Shown: positions 1 through 9,170, counted from the first letter of the stretch. The stretch is DNA of 64,000 bases from Clostridium celatum DSM 1785 (GCF_000320405.1 NZ_KB291655.1:37266-101265); one strand, 5' to 3'. Notes: generated from the sequence alone by a model not told the origin. Translations and numbers: made by a program.

Positions 1-215
1 ATTAATAGTACAGCTTGACCAATAGCCATTACTACATAAAACATAACTGATGATTGTAGGTTTAATCCGTTAACAAAAACCTCTGAATTCAATGAGTTAT
101 AGTAAATTACTGCTGCAACTGATAATATTGCTATATATGCAAATATCATTAATGTAAATTTTATACTTCTTACTGCAAGCTTGCTTTCATTTCTTAAAAC
201 TGGATTTAATCTCAC
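1..215 (-). CDS. ABC-2 type transporter permease (N-terminal part, runs off window)
   Basis: Only the first 71 codons are in the window; the rest lies left of base 1. The start is a GTG at 213-215, preceded by a GGGGGGAG ribosome-binding site at about 221-227 that overlaps the end of the ATPase gene. The visible protein begins with a basic stretch (MRLNPVLRNESKLAVRSIKF), then a membrane segment, a short polar loop and a second hydrophobic segment. This is the usual layout of an ABC-2 permease N-terminus, with a cytoplasmic entry followed by TM1 and TM2. Its position directly after an ABC ATPase in the same operon supports the call. The substrate is unknown. Confidence 0.75.
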   Translation of the reverse strand, partial: MRLNPVLRNESKLAVRSIKFTLMIFAYIAILSVAAVIYYNSLNSEVFVNGLNLQSSVMFYVVMAIGQAVLL

Positions 216-227
216 TATTTCTCCCCC

Positions 228-1157
228 CTACTCTTCATCACTATCTGCTGTTATTTGAATAAATACATCTTCTAAATTTCCAACTGATCTACTGTAATTT
301 AAAACTGGTATATCTTTTAATACTAATGCTTTTAAAACATTACATACTTCAATATCATCTCCACTTACACTTGCAGTTATCTTATTACCATCAACTTTAA
401 TATCAGAAATATTAGGTAATTCTTTTAATATTTTAATAGCCTCTTCTTCTTTATCCATAACAGTAAATACTATAGGGGATGCTCCTGCTGCCCTTGTCAT
501 AATTTCATCTACAGTTCCTTGACATACTATAGTTCCACCTTTAACTATTCCTATATTTGTACATACTTCTCCAAGTTCAGGTAATATATGAGATGAAACT
601 ATAATTGTTTTTCCCATATCCTTTAAATTTCTTAAAATCCCCTTCATTTCATATCTAGCCCTTGGATCCATCCCTGATGCTGGTTCATCTAAGATTAAAA
701 GTTCTGGATTATGAACTAAACATCTTGCTAAACATAATCTTTGCTTCATACCTCTAGATAATCCATCAACATATGCATCAGCCTTATCCTTTAAATTAAC
801 AAGCTCTAATAAATCCATAGAAAGTTTTCTTGCATCTTCTCCTATAATTCCATAAATAGATGCATAAAACTCAAGATATTCAATTGCCTTTAAATTATCA
901 TAAACTCCAAAAAAGTCTGGCATATATCCAATTTTATCTTTTAATGCTCTATTGTTTTTTATAGCATCAATTCCATCAACATAAACCTCTCCACTGTCTG
1001 GTGATAAAAGTCCTGAAATAATTTTCATAGTAGTACTTTTTCCTGCCCCATTAGGTCCTATAAATCCAAATATTTCACCCTTTTTTATTTCTAAATTCAA
1101 TCCATTTAAAGCTTTAAAATTGCCATAAGATTTTTCAAGATTTTTTATAACTAGCAT
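228..1157 (-). CDS. ABC transporter ATP-binding protein
   Basis: A 309-residue ABC ATPase that would power an ABC-2 exporter. Walker A (GPNGAGKST, near residue 34), the ABC signature (LSRGMKQRL) and Walker B (LLILDEP) are all present, followed by the H-loop in IIVSSHILPE. The last 90 residues form the accessory C-terminal region found in CcmA/NatA-like exporters. Its ATG shares one base with the TAA of the upstream gene (TAATG at 1155-1159), so the two are probably translationally coupled. The permease follows 12 bases downstream. The substrate cannot be read from the sequence; NatA-like and lipid or peptide exporters share this architecture. Confidence 0.93.
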   Translation of the reverse strand: MLVIKNLEKSYGNFKALNGLNLEIKKGEIFGFIGPNGAGKSTTMKIISGLLSPDSGEVYVDGIDAIKNNRALKDKIGYMPDFFGVYDNLKAIEYLEFYASIYGIIGEDARKLSMDLLELVNLKDKADAYVDGLSRGMKQRLCLARCLVHNPELLILDEPASGMDPRARYEMKGILRNLKDMGKTIIVSSHILPELGEVCTNIGIVKGGTIVCQGTVDEIMTRAAGASPIVFTVMDKEEEAIKILKELPNISDIKVDGNKITASVSGDDIEVCNVLKALVLKDIPVLNYSRSVGNLEDVFIQITADSDEE

Positions 1158-3553
1158 TATTTCTCCACCCCTTTTACAACTATTTTAGGAGCCATACTAT
1201 CTTCCTTATCTCTATTAACTTCAAGCTTTACTTTAATTACATTATTTAAAGTATAATTTGAAATTTCATCTACTTTATAGCTTCCTGATGATAATAAGAA
1301 TTTTTCATATTCATTACTTTTGTAATTATAGATGTAATACTCACCATTTCTTCCATATTCATATCCCCATCTATCAGTTCCAACTTTAAAAGTAACCTCT
1401 TTAATATCTATATTTTCATCAATTTTATAATCAAAGATTACTTCTCCTTGTCCATAAACAAATCCATTATAACTATCAACATAAGCATTATTATCTAAAG
1501 AATTTAATTCTGGATTAAAATATCCTTCTGGGAAATTAATATTCCCTTCATCATCTTTAAAGTTTATACCTATATCTTGAATTATTGCTGTTGTATTAAA
1601 TTTAGATACTGATTTTTTTCCTAAATTTAATCCATATTCTACAGGCATATCTGTTATTGCAATAATTTTTGAAATACTATTAAAATATTCATTACTACTT
1701 AATACATTTAATAAATTAGAATATCTTAAAACATATTTATACTTAGGATCATTTTCATCCTTGCTTTTATCCCATCTTGATTGATAGTATTCATCAGTCA
1801 TAATTGATGAATAACTTTCTAAACCACTAGTACTTGAAGATTTTAAATTTTCTATTTTTATTTCTTCACCACTTTTTACTTGGCCTAAATCCCAAATATT
1901 ATTACCTGTTACTACTAATAATCTATTAACGTCTGTGTCTAAATTGTTTTTTATACTACCATTTAAAGTGCCATCTTTTAAGTTAAAATCTCCTTCAAAT
2001 TTAGGTATAAAAACTTCTTCTCCCTTTACTTTAAATGTTTTTATATCTGAAGCATCAGTATCTGAAAAAGTAAAGTAAGAATTATTATTACTATAAGTTG
2101 TCTTCACTCTTAATTTTGTTATTGATTCATTTCCAGCTTCTCCATAATAGTAATTATCACTATTTATATATTTCATTTCTAAATTTTCATCTTTTTCTAT
2201 TACAAGATTATCTTTATACTTACTACCAATTCCTAAATAACCATTTACTTCACCTTTTCCATCTTCATTTACAGAAATAATATTTAAAGAGTTTAAAATT
2301 ACATCATTTACTCTCATTTTCCCACCAATTAAGTAAATAAATATTGTAAAAGCAATTGCTAATACTGGTAGTATAACCCAAGTTAAATCTCTTCTTTTTA
2401 CCATTTTTAAAACTAGATAAAGCACTATTCCTACTGTAATTGCATATATAGCTAGTATTATTACAACAGTAGTTGTGCTTAATATATTTTCTACTGGTAT
2501 ATAATTTAATATAGAATTAATTCCATAACTGTAATTCCAATAATTATTTTGAGTTATATTCTCATAAACTTTATCAAATATTGGAGTTAATATATTTTGC
2601 ATTAGGCTACTTGCATCTTTAGAAGATATAAAAGGTTCTGTGCCTATATCAAAAGTAGTTATTAAAATTTCACCACTTCCCTTTTTCTTAGAATATACTA
2701 ACTCTTGACCATTTTCTCCATATACTACATTTGCATCATCTATATTCAATGATGATAATATTAAATTTAAACTTTCATTTATTAACTTTACATTCTTCTC
2801 ATTAGTTCCATTTGAAGAAATATTTAAAAAGCTTTTGTCTATATTATTTATAGTCTTACTCTCATTAGCTCCTGCTGATATTAATAATGTTCCTCCATTA
2901 TTTACCCAAGTATTTAAAGCATCATATTGTTCTTTTTTTAAATTTGCCATATTATAATTATTTACTATTATTAAATCTAAACCATCAATATTTAAATAAT
3001 TATTTCCTATAATATCTGAATTTAAATTAACAGTATTAATTTTTCCAGCTGTTGAATAAGAGGTATTAAAGGATATTTCTCCTAAATAACCTAATGCTGT
3101 TGCATCATCAGTTAATAGCCCTGTAAAAACATTTGCATCATTAATTCGCCCTGAAAAAAGTAATAATTCTTTTTCATAAACTACTTTATTATTATTAATT
3201 AAACATATAGTTCCTTTAGTTGAATTTTCAATAAACTTTACTGGAATTGATACATTTATATTTTCGCCTGCTTTAGCATTTACTTCTTTAGCATATGCAT
3301 CATATCCACCTTGTGAATCACTAGCTACTCTTACCTCAATTTCTCCATTAAAATCTTCTGATAAATTCTCTACATTAATACCTATAGGCATATACTTTTG
3401 AGCTCTATATTTACCATCAATTCCATAATCTATAGTTACTTTATAATTACTATTCTTTTCATTTGCACTAACCTGTATATTAGGCATTATTAAGTTAAAA
3501 ATAAAAATTAGTAATATATAGCTAAATATTTTTTTACTTTTTCCTTTTTTCAT
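1157..3553 (-). CDS. Exported membrane-anchored protein of the ABC transporter operon
   Basis: I chose the ATG at 3553 because GGGGGAG lies 7 bases before it; the longer reading from 3571 lacks a ribosome-binding site. The 798-residue product starts with a basic signal peptide (MKKGKSKKIFSYILLIF, cleavage probably after VSA). It continues with an extracellular beta-rich domain and a Gln-amidotransferase-like/GldG-like segment around LIIVNNYNMANLKKEQ. Two adjacent hydrophobic segments (IILAIYAITVGIVLYL and WVILPVLAIAFTIFIY) lie in the middle, followed by a large second extracellular region. It is coupled to the ATPase and permease genes, so it is probably an extracytoplasmic component of that exporter. 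No defined function is known to me. Confidence 0.7.
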   Translation of the reverse strand: MKKGKSKKIFSYILLIFIFNLIMPNIQVSANEKNSNYKVTIDYGIDGKYRAQKYMPIGINVENLSEDFNGEIEVRVASDSQGGYDAYAKEVNAKAGENINVSIPVKFIENSTKGTICLINNNKVVYEKELLLFSGRINDANVFTGLLTDDATALGYLGEISFNTSYSTAGKINTVNLNSDIIGNNYLNIDGLDLIIVNNYNMANLKKEQYDALNTWVNNGGTLLISAGANESKTINNIDKSFLNISSNGTNEKNVKLINESLNLILSSLNIDDANVVYGENGQELVYSKKKGSGEILITTFDIGTEPFISSKDASSLMQNILTPIFDKVYENITQNNYWNYSYGINSILNYIPVENILSTTTVVIILAIYAITVGIVLYLVLKMVKRRDLTWVILPVLAIAFTIFIYLIGGKMRVNDVILNSLNIISVNEDGKGEVNGYLGIGSKYKDNLVIEKDENLEMKYINSDNYYYGEAGNESITKLRVKTTYSNNNSYFTFSDTDASDIKTFKVKGEEVFIPKFEGDFNLKDGTLNGSIKNNLDTDVNRLLVVTGNNIWDLGQVKSGEEIKIENLKSSSTSGLESYSSIMTDEYYQSRWDKSKDENDPKYKYVLRYSNLLNVLSSNEYFNSISKIIAITDMPVEYGLNLGKKSVSKFNTTAIIQDIGINFKDDEGNINFPEGYFNPELNSLDNNAYVDSYNGFVYGQGEVIFDYKIDENIDIKEVTFKVGTDRWGYEYGRNGEYYIYNYKSNEYEKFLLSSGSYKVDEISNYTLNNVIKVKLEVNRDKEDSMAPKIVVKGVEK

Positions 3554-3670
3554 TAAGCTCCCCCATTTCACACTATTTGTTATTTATATACTTCATATTA
3601 TATTTTACCCCATTTTTCCTTTATCTTCTTATTTTTTCCTTTAAGATTTTCTTAAAATTTTCTTACAATA

Positions 3671-3726
3671 AAAAAAAACAAAAAGTGATTATATAACATT
3701 TAATTAAGTTACATAATCACTTTTTG
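3671..3726 (-). terminator. Intrinsic terminator of the UPF0126 gene
   Basis: A long stem (CAAAAAGTGATTAT paired with ATAATCACTTTTTG) closes over an AT-rich loop and is followed on the minus strand by nine T residues. It lies 80 bases beyond the stop of the 3806-4405 gene. Confidence 0.85.
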
Positions 3727-3805
3727 TCCAACTTTAACAAATAAATTTATTTTATTATTTATATAATTGCTTTTATCCTATTTTAATATTAGTCTTTTTT
3801 TAAAT

Positions 3806-4405
3806 TTATGCACTTATAACCGGTAGGTTAATTTCCTTATGATAGCTTATTACCCTAATAGCTATTATAATTATTAAAGATATGAATTGAGCTGTTTCCA
3901 ATCCTACCACTGGATAAATAAACCATAATATAGTTACACCTATAACTCCTGCAACACAATAAATATCATTTTTAAATATTTGTGGTTTTCTATTAGTTAT
4001 AATATCTCTAAGTACTCCACCACCAACTCCAGTTATTCCAGCTACAAATGAAAAAACCATAAAATTATAATTACTTTCTATTGCCTTACTTGCTGCTGAT
4101 ACAAAAAATGCAGCTAATCCTAATGCATCAATAAACATAAATAAATTTTTATACTTAACTTTTCCTTTTAATATTATAGCAAGTAATGCTCCTGCTATAA
4201 TAAATGGTATAGTTTTATAGCTAGTAAAAAATACCGGTATACCAACATTAGTAACTATATCTCTTAATACTCCTCCACCCATTGCTGTAATTATAGCTAT
4301 TATATATATTCCAAAAATATCGAACTCTTCTTCTATAGCAACAATAGCTCCTGATACTGCAAAAGCAAAAACACCAATATACTCTAAAATAGCAATGTAG
4401 TCCAA
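3806..4405 (-). CDS. UPF0126/TRIC-family membrane protein, probable glycine transporter
   Basis: A 199-residue integral membrane protein with about seven hydrophobic segments. It has the duplicated glycine-rich motif of the UPF0126 (YadS/YicG, bacterial TRIC-like) family: GGGVLRDIVTN in the first repeat and GGGVLRDIITN in the second. The start codon is TTG at 4405, set by AGGGGGAT seven bases upstream. Family knowledge: TRIC folds form cation channels, and genetic data in other bacteria link UPF0126 proteins to glycine uptake. Here a tandem glycine riboswitch sits directly upstream, which strongly favours glycine as the substrate. Direction of transport is not determined by the sequence. Confidence 0.88.
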   Translation of the reverse strand: MDYIAILEYIGVFAFAVSGAIVAIEEEFDIFGIYIIAIITAMGGGVLRDIVTNVGIPVFFTSYKTIPFIIAGALLAIILKGKVKYKNLFMFIDALGLAAFFVSAASKAIESNYNFMVFSFVAGITGVGGGVLRDIITNRKPQIFKNDIYCVAGVIGVTILWFIYPVVGLETAQFISLIIIIAIRVISYHKEINLPVISA

Positions 4406-4454
4406 CTAAAATCCCCCTTAAAAATATAGATTAAGACTAATTATTAAAATAATT

Positions 4455-4615
4455 GCGCCTCTGTCTTTTTACCTGAAAGATTCTCTTACTACATTTAAGA
4501 TTGCTTCGTCGGTGTCTTATATGAGCTTTCCAGAGTTTTCTCAAAATTTGGTCCTTTTGCCTGAGAGTTTGCCGCACTTTCCCCTTCGGCTCTGAATTAA
4601 AACAGTATCTCCCAA
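4455..4615 (-). ncRNA. Tandem glycine riboswitch (gcvT-type)
   Basis: On the minus strand two glycine aptamers lie in series. The first (about 4549-4613) has GCCGAAGGGGAAA and AAACTCTCAGGCAAAAGGAC. The second (about 4455-4537) has CACCGACGAAGC and GAATCTTTCAGGTAAAAAGACAGAG. These are the conserved cores of the class. The leader ends about 50 bases before the TTG start of the UPF0126 gene. No strong terminator hairpin is visible in between, so control may act on translation initiation at the AGGGGGAT site. Confidence 0.93.
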
Positions 4616-4691
4616 ATTTATCAACGAAATACCTTTAAATTATAATAAAATCTTTTTATCAATTCAATATTTTTATATAAAATTTACTTAA

Positions 4692-4856
4692 CTATTCATC
4701 ACTACATACACATATAGAAGTTTGTAACTCTATATATTCTTCAACACTAAGCTCACTTAAATATTTATCATAATGTTCTTCTGAGCAAAATACTCCTATT
4801 TTATTATCTACATAATCCTTATTTAACTCTTTTTTGCAATACATACACTTTTTCAT
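4692..4856 (-). CDS. Small cysteine-rich protein, probable zinc ribbon (54 aa)
   Basis: A 54-codon gene with a perfect AGGAGAG ribosome-binding site at about 4865-4870. The product begins MKKCMYCKKELNKDY. It contains a CMYC knuckle near the N-terminus, FCSEEH at residues 23-28 and CVC near the C-terminus, a pattern typical of a small zinc-binding treble-clef or ribbon protein. It stands alone between the glycine riboswitch and the next leftward gene. No function is recognised. Confidence 0.7.
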   Translation of the reverse strand: MKKCMYCKKELNKDYVDNKIGVFCSEEHYDKYLSELSVEEYIELQTSICVCSDE

Positions 4857-5000
4857 TTTTTATCTCTCCTTATCTTTAATTAAAATACTTTATCAGTTTG
4901 TAAATTAATTTGACTAATGTATTCAACTACTTTTAAACTTTATTATCTGCTGAAATCAATAATAAAAACCTATAAAGCAATAATTTTATTTCAAATAAAT

Positions 5001-5053
5001 ATGGCAAATGAAGATTTATATTTTCTAAGAAAATTTAATCTTTCATTTGCCAT
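5001..5053 (-). terminator. Probable terminator hairpin, ATGGCAAAT arms
   Basis: ATGGCAAATGAAGATT pairs with AATCTTTCATTTGCCAT around an AT-rich loop. It lies about 55 bases beyond the stop of the 5109-5480 gene. The U-tract is imperfect. The arms resemble those of the hairpin at 8059-8118. Confidence 0.6.
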
Positions 5054-5108
5054 TACTAACATTACTTAAACAGCATTATTAAATTATTTACATTTCAAAA
5101 CTTATGAT

Positions 5109-5480
5109 TTATGCACAACTAATTTTCTGCTTATCGAGGGTTGCATATGAATCTAATAAGTTAATAATAAAATTTCTTGTATCCGTATCTAAATTTCTTG
5201 TACTTGATATGGATTTTACTGCAAACTTCTTAATTAAAAAGCTATATGCTAGCTCTCCTATAAATAATGCTGTGTTTGTCATTCTTGAATCATTTAATAA
5301 TTCTTTAAACTCTATAGTTGTTCCTTTTATATATTCCTTTGCAATATTATAAACTTCATCAATACTAATTAATTTTAATACTACATCAATATCCTTATTT
5401 ATTTTACTAACAAATTTATTAATTAAACTTATATAATTTTTCTCATGCTTTTCATTTACAAATTTTAAATTTTTCCCCAT
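5109..5480 (-). CDS. Hypothetical protein (123 aa)
   Basis: A 123-residue soluble, mostly helical protein with an AGAGGTGATT ribosome-binding site before its ATG. The N-terminus (FVNEKHEKNYISLINKF) recalls the H-E-x-N-Y opening of several small uncharacterised Firmicute and phage proteins of the DUF6075/DUF2538 type. I cannot assign it firmly to either. It is monocistronic, with its own promoter region to the right and a hairpin to the left. No catalytic motif is visible. Confidence 0.65.
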   Translation of the reverse strand: MGKNLKFVNEKHEKNYISLINKFVSKINKDIDVVLKLISIDEVYNIAKEYIKGTTIEFKELLNDSRMTNTALFIGELAYSFLIKKFAVKSISSTRNLDTDTRNFIINLLDSYATLDKQKISCA

Positions 5481-5601
5481 AATTAATCACCTCTATGTAT
5501 ACATTATAGAACATAAATTTGTCAATTATGTTACAAAGTGATTAAATTTATCTTAATATTTACTTGCTTTTAATAGCCTATATTTAAGTTAGTTTACTTC
5601 T

Positions 5602-6453
5602 TTATAGATATTCCTCTATAATACTTTGAGTACCTTTATCTTCAAAATTTTTCTTAGCTAATTCTTCATACATTTCTAATACTTTATTAAGTACAGGAAG
5701 GCTTTCACCTTTTTCATCCATTACCTCTTTAGCTATTTTCATATCTTTTATAAAATGCTTATTAAAAAATCCTGGTTCATAATCTTTTTCTATCATTTTA
5801 TAACCATTATTTTGTAGTTGCCAGCTACCAGCTGCACCTTTTGATATAGCATCTAAAACTGTTTTAGGATCAAGTCCTGACTTTTTAGCATAAATTATAG
5901 ATTCTGCTACTGCAGCTATAGTTCCTGCTATGGCTACTTGATTAGAAGCTTTACAGTTTTGTCCACTACCTGCTTCTCCAAGATAAATTATATTTTTTCC
6001 CATGCATTCAAATACATTATACATATATTCAAAATCCTCTTTGTTTCCACCCACCATAATAGATAAAGTAGCATTCTTTGCTCCAATATCTCCGCCTGAA
6101 ACTGGCGCATCTAAAATATGAAATTTATTTCCCTTTTCATATAATTTCTTTGCTAAAAGTGGTGATGATGTTGTCATATCTACTAAATATGCACCTTCTC
6201 TTGCATATTCAAATATTCCTTCTTTCCCTAAATAAACCTCTTCTACATCCTTTGGATAGCCAACAATAGTAAATACTGCATCTGCATCCTTAACACATTC
6301 TTTAATACTGTCTTTAACTTCAATACCGTATTCCCTTAAAGGTTCACACTTTGAAAGTGTTCTACTATATACAGATACATTATGTCCACTCTTCTTTAAA
6401 TTTATTGCCATAGAACTTCCCATAACCCCAGTTCCAATCCAAGCTATATTCAT
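5602..6453 (-). CDS. NAD(P)-dependent beta-hydroxyacid dehydrogenase family oxidoreductase
   Basis: A 283-residue member of the 3-hydroxyisobutyrate dehydrogenase / tartronate semialdehyde reductase family. An N-terminal Rossmann motif, WIGTGVMGSSMAINLKKSGH, is followed by the substrate-binding signature DAPVSGGDIGAKNATLSIMV and the catalytic lysine region GSGQNCKASNQ. The all-alpha C-terminal domain is complete and the length is normal. The ATG has GGAGGTATAG upstream. It is single-gene and divergent from the MATE exporter gene. The substrate (3-hydroxyisobutyrate, tartronate semialdehyde, succinic semialdehyde or other) cannot be told. Confidence 0.88.
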   Translation of the reverse strand: MNIAWIGTGVMGSSMAINLKKSGHNVSVYSRTLSKCEPLREYGIEVKDSIKECVKDADAVFTIVGYPKDVEEVYLGKEGIFEYAREGAYLVDMTTSSPLLAKKLYEKGNKFHILDAPVSGGDIGAKNATLSIMVGGNKEDFEYMYNVFECMGKNIIYLGEAGSGQNCKASNQVAIAGTIAAVAESIIYAKKSGLDPKTVLDAISKGAAGSWQLQNNGYKMIEKDYEPGFFNKHFIKDMKIAKEVMDEKGESLPVLNKVLEMYEELAKKNFEDKGTQSIIEEYL

Positions 6454-6587
6454 ATCTATACCTCCATATTTTTTTCTAATTATAATATACTTATGATATT
6501 TTTTCCACTATCCGCCACTCATTTTATACACTTTATTTCATTAATGTTATATAATAGAAATATTGTATACTAAAGGGGGCTTATTTT

Positions 6588-7976
6588 ATGGATTTACAAA
6601 GAAGAAAAAATCTTATTTTAAAGGGAAACATTTATAAAGTATTAGTTACACTTGCTATTCCAATTATGGCTAATAATATAATTCAATGTCTTTATAATAT
6701 GGCAGATGGATTTTGGGTTAGTATGATTGGTTCTGTTGAATTTGCAGCTACATCTTTTGTATGGCCTGTTGATTTTCTATTTATTTCAATAGGTTCAGGA
6801 ATTTCTATTGCTGGAACTGCTCTTTTATCTAGATTAATTGGTGCTAATAAAGCAAAAGAAGGTAAAAAATATTCTGCTCAATTATTTGCAATTTCTCTAT
6901 TAACTTCTGTAATATTTACTATAATAGGTTTTATTTTAACACCATTATTTGTTAGAGCAATGGGTGCAAGTGGTGACTTAGCTCATTTCAGTAATATATA
7001 TCTTAGAATTACTTTTTTGTCTTTGCCATTTTTATTTTTTTACTTTGTTTTTAACTCAATAATGATTGCTCAAGGTAATACTACCCTTCCAACATTACTT
7101 AGTGGAATTAGCGCTATTATAAATATAGTTTTAGATCCTATTTTTATATTTCCTTTAAAAATGGGTATTGCAGGTGCTGCTTATGCAACTCTTTTATCTA
7201 AATTTATCTTATGTGTAATGGCATTTTTTATTTTAAAGAAAAGTACATCACCATTAAAGCCATCATTTAAAAATTTTAAATTGGATTTTGTGCTTATAAA
7301 AGAAATACTTTCTATAGCTGTACCATCATCAATTGGTCAATCCGGTTCTGCTCTAGGTTTTATAGTTTTAAATAGCTTTATAGCTTCCTATGGCACCAGT
7401 ACTATGGCAGCATTTGGTATGGTAAATAAAATCACATCATTAATTTCACAACCAGCAATGGGATTTGGTTCTGCCCTTGTTACTATAACTGGGCAAAATT
7501 TAGGTAATGGAAATATTAAACGAATAAAAGATGCATTTAATAAAGCTTCTATAATAGTAATTATAATTACTGTTATTGGCTCCATAATAATGTACATAAA
7601 TAATGATGCTATTATAAACTTTTTTATGCAATCAAAAGATGATTTAAAGGTAATTGAAGAAGGACTTACTTATTTAACTTATATACTTTTTTCAATGCCT
7701 CTTATGGGAATGTTTAGCGTTTTTCAAGGAATCTTTCAAGGATCTGGATATACAAAATATTCTATGGGAATGGAAATCGGAAGATTGTGGTTTGTTAGAA
7801 TACCAATGATTTTACTGTTTAAATATTTTACTAACGTAGGTTCTATTGGAATTTGGTTTTCTATGAGCTTTAGTAATCTTATTATTTGTATTTATGGCTT
7901 TACTAGATATAAACAAGGCCTATGGCAAAATACACCTAAAAATATAAAAACAGCCGAAAAAGAGTGCTTTAGTTAA
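6588..7976 (+). CDS. MATE family multidrug/Na+ antiporter
   Basis: A 462-residue membrane protein with about twelve transmembrane segments in two homologous halves, characteristic of MATE (NorM/DinF/MepA) exporters. The N-terminal signature VLVTLAIPIMANNIIQCLYN and the matching second-half segment AVPSSIGQSGSALGFIVLN are visible. The ATG is preceded by AAAGGGGGC at about 6570. It would export cationic or toxic compounds in exchange for Na+ or H+. The real substrate is unknown. It converges with the 8169-9170 gene on a shared terminator. Confidence 0.93.
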   Translation: MDLQRRKNLILKGNIYKVLVTLAIPIMANNIIQCLYNMADGFWVSMIGSVEFAATSFVWPVDFLFISIGSGISIAGTALLSRLIGANKAKEGKKYSAQLFAISLLTSVIFTIIGFILTPLFVRAMGASGDLAHFSNIYLRITFLSLPFLFFYFVFNSIMIAQGNTTLPTLLSGISAIINIVLDPIFIFPLKMGIAGAAYATLLSKFILCVMAFFILKKSTSPLKPSFKNFKLDFVLIKEILSIAVPSSIGQSGSALGFIVLNSFIASYGTSTMAAFGMVNKITSLISQPAMGFGSALVTITGQNLGNGNIKRIKDAFNKASIIVIIITVIGSIIMYINNDAIINFFMQSKDDLKVIEEGLTYLTYILFSMPLMGMFSVFQGIFQGSGYTKYSMGMEIGRLWFVRIPMILLFKYFTNVGSIGIWFSMSFSNLIICIYGFTRYKQGLWQNTPKNIKTAEKECFS

Positions 7977-8058
7977 TTATAAATTAAAGCTTGAATTATA
8001 ATAATATATTATAACCCATACTAAAAACCAATATATACCGTTATCTAAATATAAAAGT

Positions 8059-8118
8059 AAAATGGCAAATTAATTATTAAAAATTCTTTTTCCTGAATTT
8101 ATTAATTAATTTGCCATT
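8059..8118. terminator. Bidirectional terminator between convergent genes
   Basis: AAATGGCAAATTAATTA pairs with TAATTAATTTGCCATTT through a long AT stem, with A and T tracts on both sides. It serves the MATE gene from the left and the J-like gene from the right. Confidence 0.75.
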
Positions 8119-8168
8119 TATGATTTTAATTTAACTACTTAAAGTTTAAAACCATACTTTCACTTTAT

Positions 8169-9170
8169 TTAAAATGCAAAATTCTTTAAGCTAGTATTTA
8201 TTTTTCCTAACATATTAGGAACTACTCTAACTATAGTAGGTAAGAAAAATGCTACTATTGTTGCTAATGCACAAAGAGCGAATATTTCCCATTGCATAGG
8301 GTGACCAATATAAATTTGATATCCATGTATTGCTGCTATTCCTATTGCTCCAACTATTATTACCTTAGATACTAAAAAACATGTTAAATTAATTATCTTA
8401 AATAAAAATATAATTATTGATAAGATTAATATTACCGGTATTACTAATATCTTAAATGGAACCTTTATTAAATTTAAAATTTTGTTATTATCACTACTTT
8501 TTTTGACAACAACCTTTTGTCCTTTGACTTTGCTTTGTTTTTCATCTACATTTTTATTTTCTGAAAACTCATTATTTTTCATTCTATTTATATAATTATT
8601 TTCATCACTATCATTACTATTTTTCTCTGTATAATTTTTGTTTTCTTTCTTCTCTTTGGTATTATTTGTATTATTCTTTTTCTTAGCCTTACTCTTTATT
8701 GGTTTATTTTTATTATTTCTTTTTCTAATTTCTACAATTTCTTCGTCTTCACTGTCATCTAAAGATAAAAACTCCTCTTTAGATATTGCTATATGTCTTT
8801 CTGTTAATGTATTTTCTTTAGATTTCCTTATTATTTCTTGAATTTCTTCTGCACTCATTTTAACAGTACAATCTAAATCATAATTTTCTTCAACCTTTTT
8901 TTCAGCTTCTTTAATTTCTTCATTTTCATTCAAACCTTTATTGTTTGTATACTCTTCTTCTATATTCTTAATTATTTTCTCTTCTAATTCTTTCTCTTCA
9001 AACTCTTTCATTAATTCATCATAAGCTGCTTTAAATAAACTTAAAAACTTATCTAATTTTTTCTTATCACGTACTTCATTATTAAATTTATTAACTTGCT
9101 TTTCATAGGCTTGTCTTATTTCCTCTTTCGACGCACCTTCCTTTATTCCTAAAATATTAAAACAATCCAT
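8169..9170 (-). CDS. Degenerate J-domain-like membrane protein
   Basis: A 333-residue protein. Residues 1-55 look like a J domain (MDCFNILGIKEGASKEEIRQ, then a helix ending FKAAYDELM), but the HPD tripeptide needed to stimulate DnaK ATPase is absent. Residues 60-220 are highly charged, Lys/Glu/Asn-rich and low complexity. The last 110 residues hold two or three membrane segments (ILVIPVILILSIIIFLF, VIIVGAIGIAAIHG, IFALCALATIVAFFLP). This is a tail-anchored or polytopic protein with a cytoplasmic J-like head. The role is unknown; without HPD it is unlikely to be a classic cochaperone. Confidence 0.75.
   Translation of the reverse strand: MDCFNILGIKEGASKEEIRQAYEKQVNKFNNEVRDKKKLDKFLSLFKAAYDELMKEFEEKELEEKIIKNIEEEYTNNKGLNENEEIKEAEKKVEENYDLDCTVKMSAEEIQEIIRKSKENTLTERHIAISKEEFLSLDDSEDEEIVEIRKRNNKNKPIKSKAKKKNNTNNTKEKKENKNYTEKNSNDSDENNYINRMKNNEFSENKNVDEKQSKVKGQKVVVKKSSDNNKILNLIKVPFKILVIPVILILSIIIFLFKIINLTCFLVSKVIIVGAIGIAAIHGYQIYIGHPMQWEIFALCALATIVAFFLPTIVRVVPNMLGKINTSLKNFAF

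Noticed and set aside
4405..4455. Terminator between glycine riboswitch and its gene
   Set aside because: Only AT-rich sequence without a stable stem and T-tract, so transcriptional termination is not supported.
5104..5352. Plus-strand open frame opposite the 123-aa gene
   Set aside because: No ribosome-binding site; antisense to a better-supported gene; composition is a shadow of the minus-strand protein.
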